Position numbers and translations under genes: made by a program. Below the pieces are notes generated by a model, which was not told where the DNA came from, did no database searches, and saw nothing but the letters and a program-made list of their open reading frames with translations. Below, in pieces: positions 41,280 to 43,532 of a stretch of DNA of 43,532 nt. This stretch comes from Tetragenococcus sp041859945 (lineage in GTDB: Bacteria; Bacillota; Bacilli; Lactobacillales; Enterococcaceae), in the NCBI GenBank assembly GCA_041859945.1, contig JBFLGC010000021.1, forward strand, positions 1 through 43,532, in the 5' to 3' direction. Numbering within the stretch: the first letter of the stretch is position 1; each line of letters begins with the position of its first letter.

Positions 41280-42166
41280 TGGAAAGAAATGAACTTCGCC
41301 AATTTTTAGGAACTTCTCTGGCCGTTACGCCAGAGGATGTTCTTTTAGAAAAAAAGCAAACTGAAAAATATACGATCGAAAGTTTACAACTTACTTTAAA
41401 TGAAATCGAAACGGTTCCGGCTTACCTTGCCTATCCTAACACTGGTCAAGCACCCTATCCTTTGGTGATTTTTAATCATTCCCATGGTGGCCATTTTGAA
41501 GTTGGGAAAAGTGAGCTTCTCAAAAGTAGTGATTACTTGCAACCGAAAAGTTATTTAGATACCTTGGTCGGCTTAGGTTATGCAGTCGGATCTATCGATA
41601 TGTGGGGGTTTGGTGAACGTCAAGGAAAGAAAGAAAGCGAATTGTTCAAAGAGTTTCTATTGAAAGGGCATACGCTATGGGGGCTGCGCTTGTACGATGA
41701 TCAGCAATTTCTGACTTACTTAAGTGGACGTGAAGAAGTCGATTCCAAGCGTATCGCTACGATGGGCATGTCGATGGGGGCCATGATGAGTTGGTGGCTA
41801 GGTGCTTTAGACGAACGTGTCAAAGTGGTAATAGATATTTGTGGTCAGGCAGAGTATGAAGCCTTGATCGATTCACGCGGATTGGACCATCATAATTTTT
41901 ATTATTACCTTCCCGGCATCTTAGCCCACCACAGCACAGCTGACATCCAAAAATTGATAGCGCCCCGTGCCCGTTTGAGCTTGGTTGGACGCAATGATTC
42001 GTTATGTCCACCCAAAGGAGTCGCTCATTTAGATCGAGAATTAAAAAAAGAGTATCTCCGTTTTGATCAAGCTGACAATTGGCGGTCGCGGGTTTTGACA
42101 GGTGGCCATCAAGAAACAAAGGAAATGCGCGAAGCTTGGAAAAGCTTTTTGCGGGAAAAACTATGA
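41279..42166 (+). CDS. Alpha/beta-hydrolase, probable carbohydrate esterase
   Basis: Cytoplasmic serine hydrolase, 295 aa, of the dienelactone hydrolase / acetylesterase type. It has the oxyanion-hole segment FNHSHGGHF (about 63-71), a WGFGERQGK motif, the nucleophile elbow GMSMGAMMS, the acidic site GRNDSLCPP and the catalytic His in TGGHQETKE. Coupled to GH28 (1-bp overlap) and to the CE8 gene (ATGA overlap). Position among pectin enzymes suggests it removes acetyl or another ester from pectin oligomers; the exact ester is unknown. Confidence 0.82.
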   Translation: MERNELRQFLGTSLAVTPEDVLLEKKQTEKYTIESLQLTLNEIETVPAYLAYPNTGQAPYPLVIFNHSHGGHFEVGKSELLKSSDYLQPKSYLDTLVGLGYAVGSIDMWGFGERQGKKESELFKEFLLKGHTLWGLRLYDDQQFLTYLSGREEVDSKRIATMGMSMGAMMSWWLGALDERVKVVIDICGQAEYEALIDSRGLDHHNFYYYLPGILAHHSTADIQKLIAPRARLSLVGRNDSLCPPKGVAHLDRELKKEYLRFDQADNWRSRVLTGGHQETKEMREAWKSFLREKL

Positions 42167-43050
42167 AGCAACTCTTAGTTTCAAAACGCGCAAAGCTGGC
42201 TTTTTCAACAATCCAAGCGGCTATCGATCAGGCGCAAGAGTTTGAAACTTGTCAGATACTAGTCGAAAGTGGCCTTTATAAAGAAAATATCAAAATTTAT
42301 CAAGATGATTTATGGATCCAGGGCATCGGTGAAGTCATTATCACTGGGGATTGGTCCGCTATTCAAAGGGATGAGGAGGGCAAGCTGAGAACGACTTTTC
42401 AAACGGCCACCGTCTTTGTGAATGCGAAAAATGTCCACTTAGTAAATTTGCTTATCCGCAATACAGCAGGGCCTGGTGAAAAGGTAGGCCAAGCAGTGGC
42501 ACTCTATCTGGAAGGTAATAATATCTGTGTAGATGCTTGCCGATTGGATGCTTATCAAGATACCCTTTGTTTGGGGCCTTTACCGGAAACAAATAAAGAT
42601 GGCTCACTCATGGACAGTCCTTGGATCAAACGAAAATTCAACCAACAAACTAGTTGCTTTCTAAATTGTTGGATCTCTGGGACAGTGGATTTTATTTTTG
42701 GGGGCGGCCAAGCAACGTTTGAATCCTGTCAACTAAAAGTGAAAAATAGTAGCAGTCCGAACTATGTAACGGCTGCTGCAACTCCCCAAGATCAAGCTGG
42801 TCTACTTTTTAAAAAGTGTGAAATCTCAGGAGCCAGCCCCTATTATTTAGGCCGACCGTGGCGTGACTATGCTAAAGTCCGTTTTCAAGACTGCCATTTT
42901 GATAGGCAACTGTTGCCTGAAGGTTGGCATGATTGGAACAAAGCCAAGGCTCGGCAGACCGTAAGTTATGAGGAAATCGCTTGTAGCTATCAAGGCTCTT
43001 CCCAACGTGAAGCGTGGATCACAAAGAAAGGAGACGATCATTCTGCATAA
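42163..43050 (+). CDS. CE8 pectinesterase without signal peptide
   Basis: Pectin methylesterase, 295 aa. The start at 42163 overlaps the esterase stop (ATGA) and the product then begins with the family's first strand (MKQLLVSKRAKLAFSTIQAA); a frame from 42079 is rejected. CE8 motifs are GQAVALYLEG, AYQDTLCLGP and GTVDFIFGGG with the two catalytic Asp residues, and YYLGRPWRDYAKV with the Arg. No signal peptide or anchor, so it would demethylate imported methyl-oligogalacturonides before GH28/GH105 action. Diverged from the CE8 module in the surface enzyme at 26038. Confidence 0.93.
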   Translation: MKQLLVSKRAKLAFSTIQAAIDQAQEFETCQILVESGLYKENIKIYQDDLWIQGIGEVIITGDWSAIQRDEEGKLRTTFQTATVFVNAKNVHLVNLLIRNTAGPGEKVGQAVALYLEGNNICVDACRLDAYQDTLCLGPLPETNKDGSLMDSPWIKRKFNQQTSCFLNCWISGTVDFIFGGGQATFESCQLKVKNSSSPNYVTAAATPQDQAGLLFKKCEISGASPYYLGRPWRDYAKVRFQDCHFDRQLLPEGWHDWNKAKARQTVSYEEIACSYQGSSQREAWITKKGDDHSA

Positions 43051-43474
43051 AAAATTAGAACTCTGGGTCAGTTGGATCACAGTGGGGTTGATCACCTTAT
43101 TTTTAGGAAGCTTCGCCATGATCACCAATCAGATGACTGAAGTGGACTATCAAGCAACCTTTCTTCCGGTTTTTGGTGATTTAGTAAAGGGACTGACCAC
43201 AGACGAAGGGATGGGGTTATTCAAAACCTTGGGTTCCTGGTTTACGTTTACGGTGGTCATCGTCTTGATTTTGGCCTTTGTAGCTAGTCTTTTTCTGACC
43301 AATAAACGATATTTTTTAGGAGCGGCGCTTTGTTACTTAGTGGCTGGTGTCGTAACTTTGATTGGCAGCCAACTCTTAGCGTTCATTTTAGCATTTCCCT
43401 TATTTGTAGTGGCAGGTTTCTGCTTTTATGATTTTTTACAAGAGAAAAAAGGACAAGAAAGACTAACTATATAA
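43040..43474 (+). CDS. Small four-helix membrane protein, DUF4064-like, apparent non-canonical start
   Basis: Membrane protein of about 144 aa with four hydrophobic segments (WITVGLITLFLGSFAMI; WFTFTVVIVLILAFVASLFL; FLGAALCYLVAGVVTLIG; LLAFILAFPLFVVAGFCFY) and a charged tail. The layout resembles DUF4064 proteins; the assignment is tentative. A good ribosome binding site AAAGGAG (43027-43033) is followed by ATC ATT CTG CAT in this frame, with no ATG, GTG or TTG at workable distance. ATT 43040 (6-bp spacing) or CTG 43043 is the likely start. The only upstream ATG (42968) is deep inside the CE8 gene. The frame overlaps the CE8 end by 11 bp. Last gene of the pectin operon in the window. Confidence 0.65.
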   Translation: MLHKKLELWVSWITVGLITLFLGSFAMITNQMTEVDYQATFLPVFGDLVKGLTTDEGMGLFKTLGSWFTFTVVIVLILAFVASLFLTNKRYFLGAALCYLVAGVVTLIGSQLLAFILAFPLFVVAGFCFYDFLQEKKGQERLTI

Positions 43475-43532
43475 AGTCAAGTGAAAACAAACAAAATTTT
43501 CTGAATGAAAAATAACAAATAAGTGCACCACA

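Noticed and set aside
42079..42162. Longer N terminus for the cytoplasmic CE8, or its use as a signal peptide
   Set aside because: The extra 28 residues overlap the esterase gene, are not hydrophobic, and the ATGA overlap at 42163 gives the natural start.
1..43532. Insertion sequences, prophage, tRNA-borne islands or integrase genes
   Set aside because: No transposase or integrase frame, no terminal repeats and no tRNA gene were seen, so the carbohydrate loci show no direct sign of a mobile carrier.

Overview
The window looks like chromosome of a Gram-positive, moderately AT-rich lactic acid bacterium, most likely an Enterococcus. The evidence is AGGAGG-type ribosome binding sites throughout, LPQTG sortase signals, FIVAR repeats, an AtlA-like glucosaminidase, and a citrate fermentation cluster whose gene content and order match the known E. 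faecalis citHO / oadHDB-citCDEFX-oadA cluster. The pectin and alpha-glucan genes suggest a plant-associated species (casseliflavus/mundtii-like); the species is inference. I saw no tRNA, rRNA, CRISPR array, insertion sequence or prophage.

Region 1 (1-11.1 kb) is a sugar-uptake locus. A YesM-like histidine kinase, apparently cut short at its C terminus, is divergent from an operon of two LplB/LplC-type permeases, a lipoprotein binding protein, a membrane-tethered beta-helix enzyme resembling GH87 (mycodextranase / alpha-1,3-glucanase), a YesL/DUF624 protein and a GH31 alpha-glucosidase. An aldo/keto reductase follows. The simplest reading is an alpha-glucan (perhaps alpha-1,3-glucan or nigero-oligosaccharide) utilisation system: cleave outside, import, hydrolyse inside. 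No ATPase is present; a shared MsmX-type ATPase elsewhere is expected. Region 2 (11.1-14.6 kb) has a YesS-like membrane AraC regulator and an orphan OmpR-type response regulator.

Region 3 (14.6-25.8 kb) is the citrate cluster. Leftward: citH (CitMHS transporter), citO (GntR/FCD activator), citG. Rightward: oadH, oadD (biotin protein), oadB (Na+ pump subunit), a 44-codon membrane peptide, citC, citD, citE, citF, citX, oadA. Citrate is imported, split to acetate and oxaloacetate, and oxaloacetate is decarboxylated by the membrane complex. citM (malic enzyme) is absent, and citG sits with citHO rather than at the end of the long operon.

Region 4 (25.8-43.5 kb) is a pectin locus. Two large LPXTG-anchored enzymes, a PL10 pectate lyase fused to a CE8 pectinesterase (about 1430 aa) and a PL1-like pectate lyase with FIVAR stalk (1059 aa), flank a secreted glucosaminidase/CHAP peptidoglycan hydrolase. 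Then come divergently placed LplC and LplB permeases (no binding protein in the window), a YesL/DUF624 protein, and a tightly coupled intracellular set: GH105 unsaturated glucuronyl/rhamnogalacturonyl hydrolase, GH28 polygalacturonase, alpha/beta-hydrolase esterase, cytoplasmic CE8 pectinesterase and a small membrane protein whose start codon appears non-canonical.

The most useful regulatory observation is a 19-bp element (17/19 identical) found both upstream of the PL10-CE8 gene (25859) and in the divergent permease control region (36978), each followed by a cre-like site. This suggests that surface enzymes and importer form one regulon. cre-like sites also sit in front of the region 1 operon and in the cit control region.
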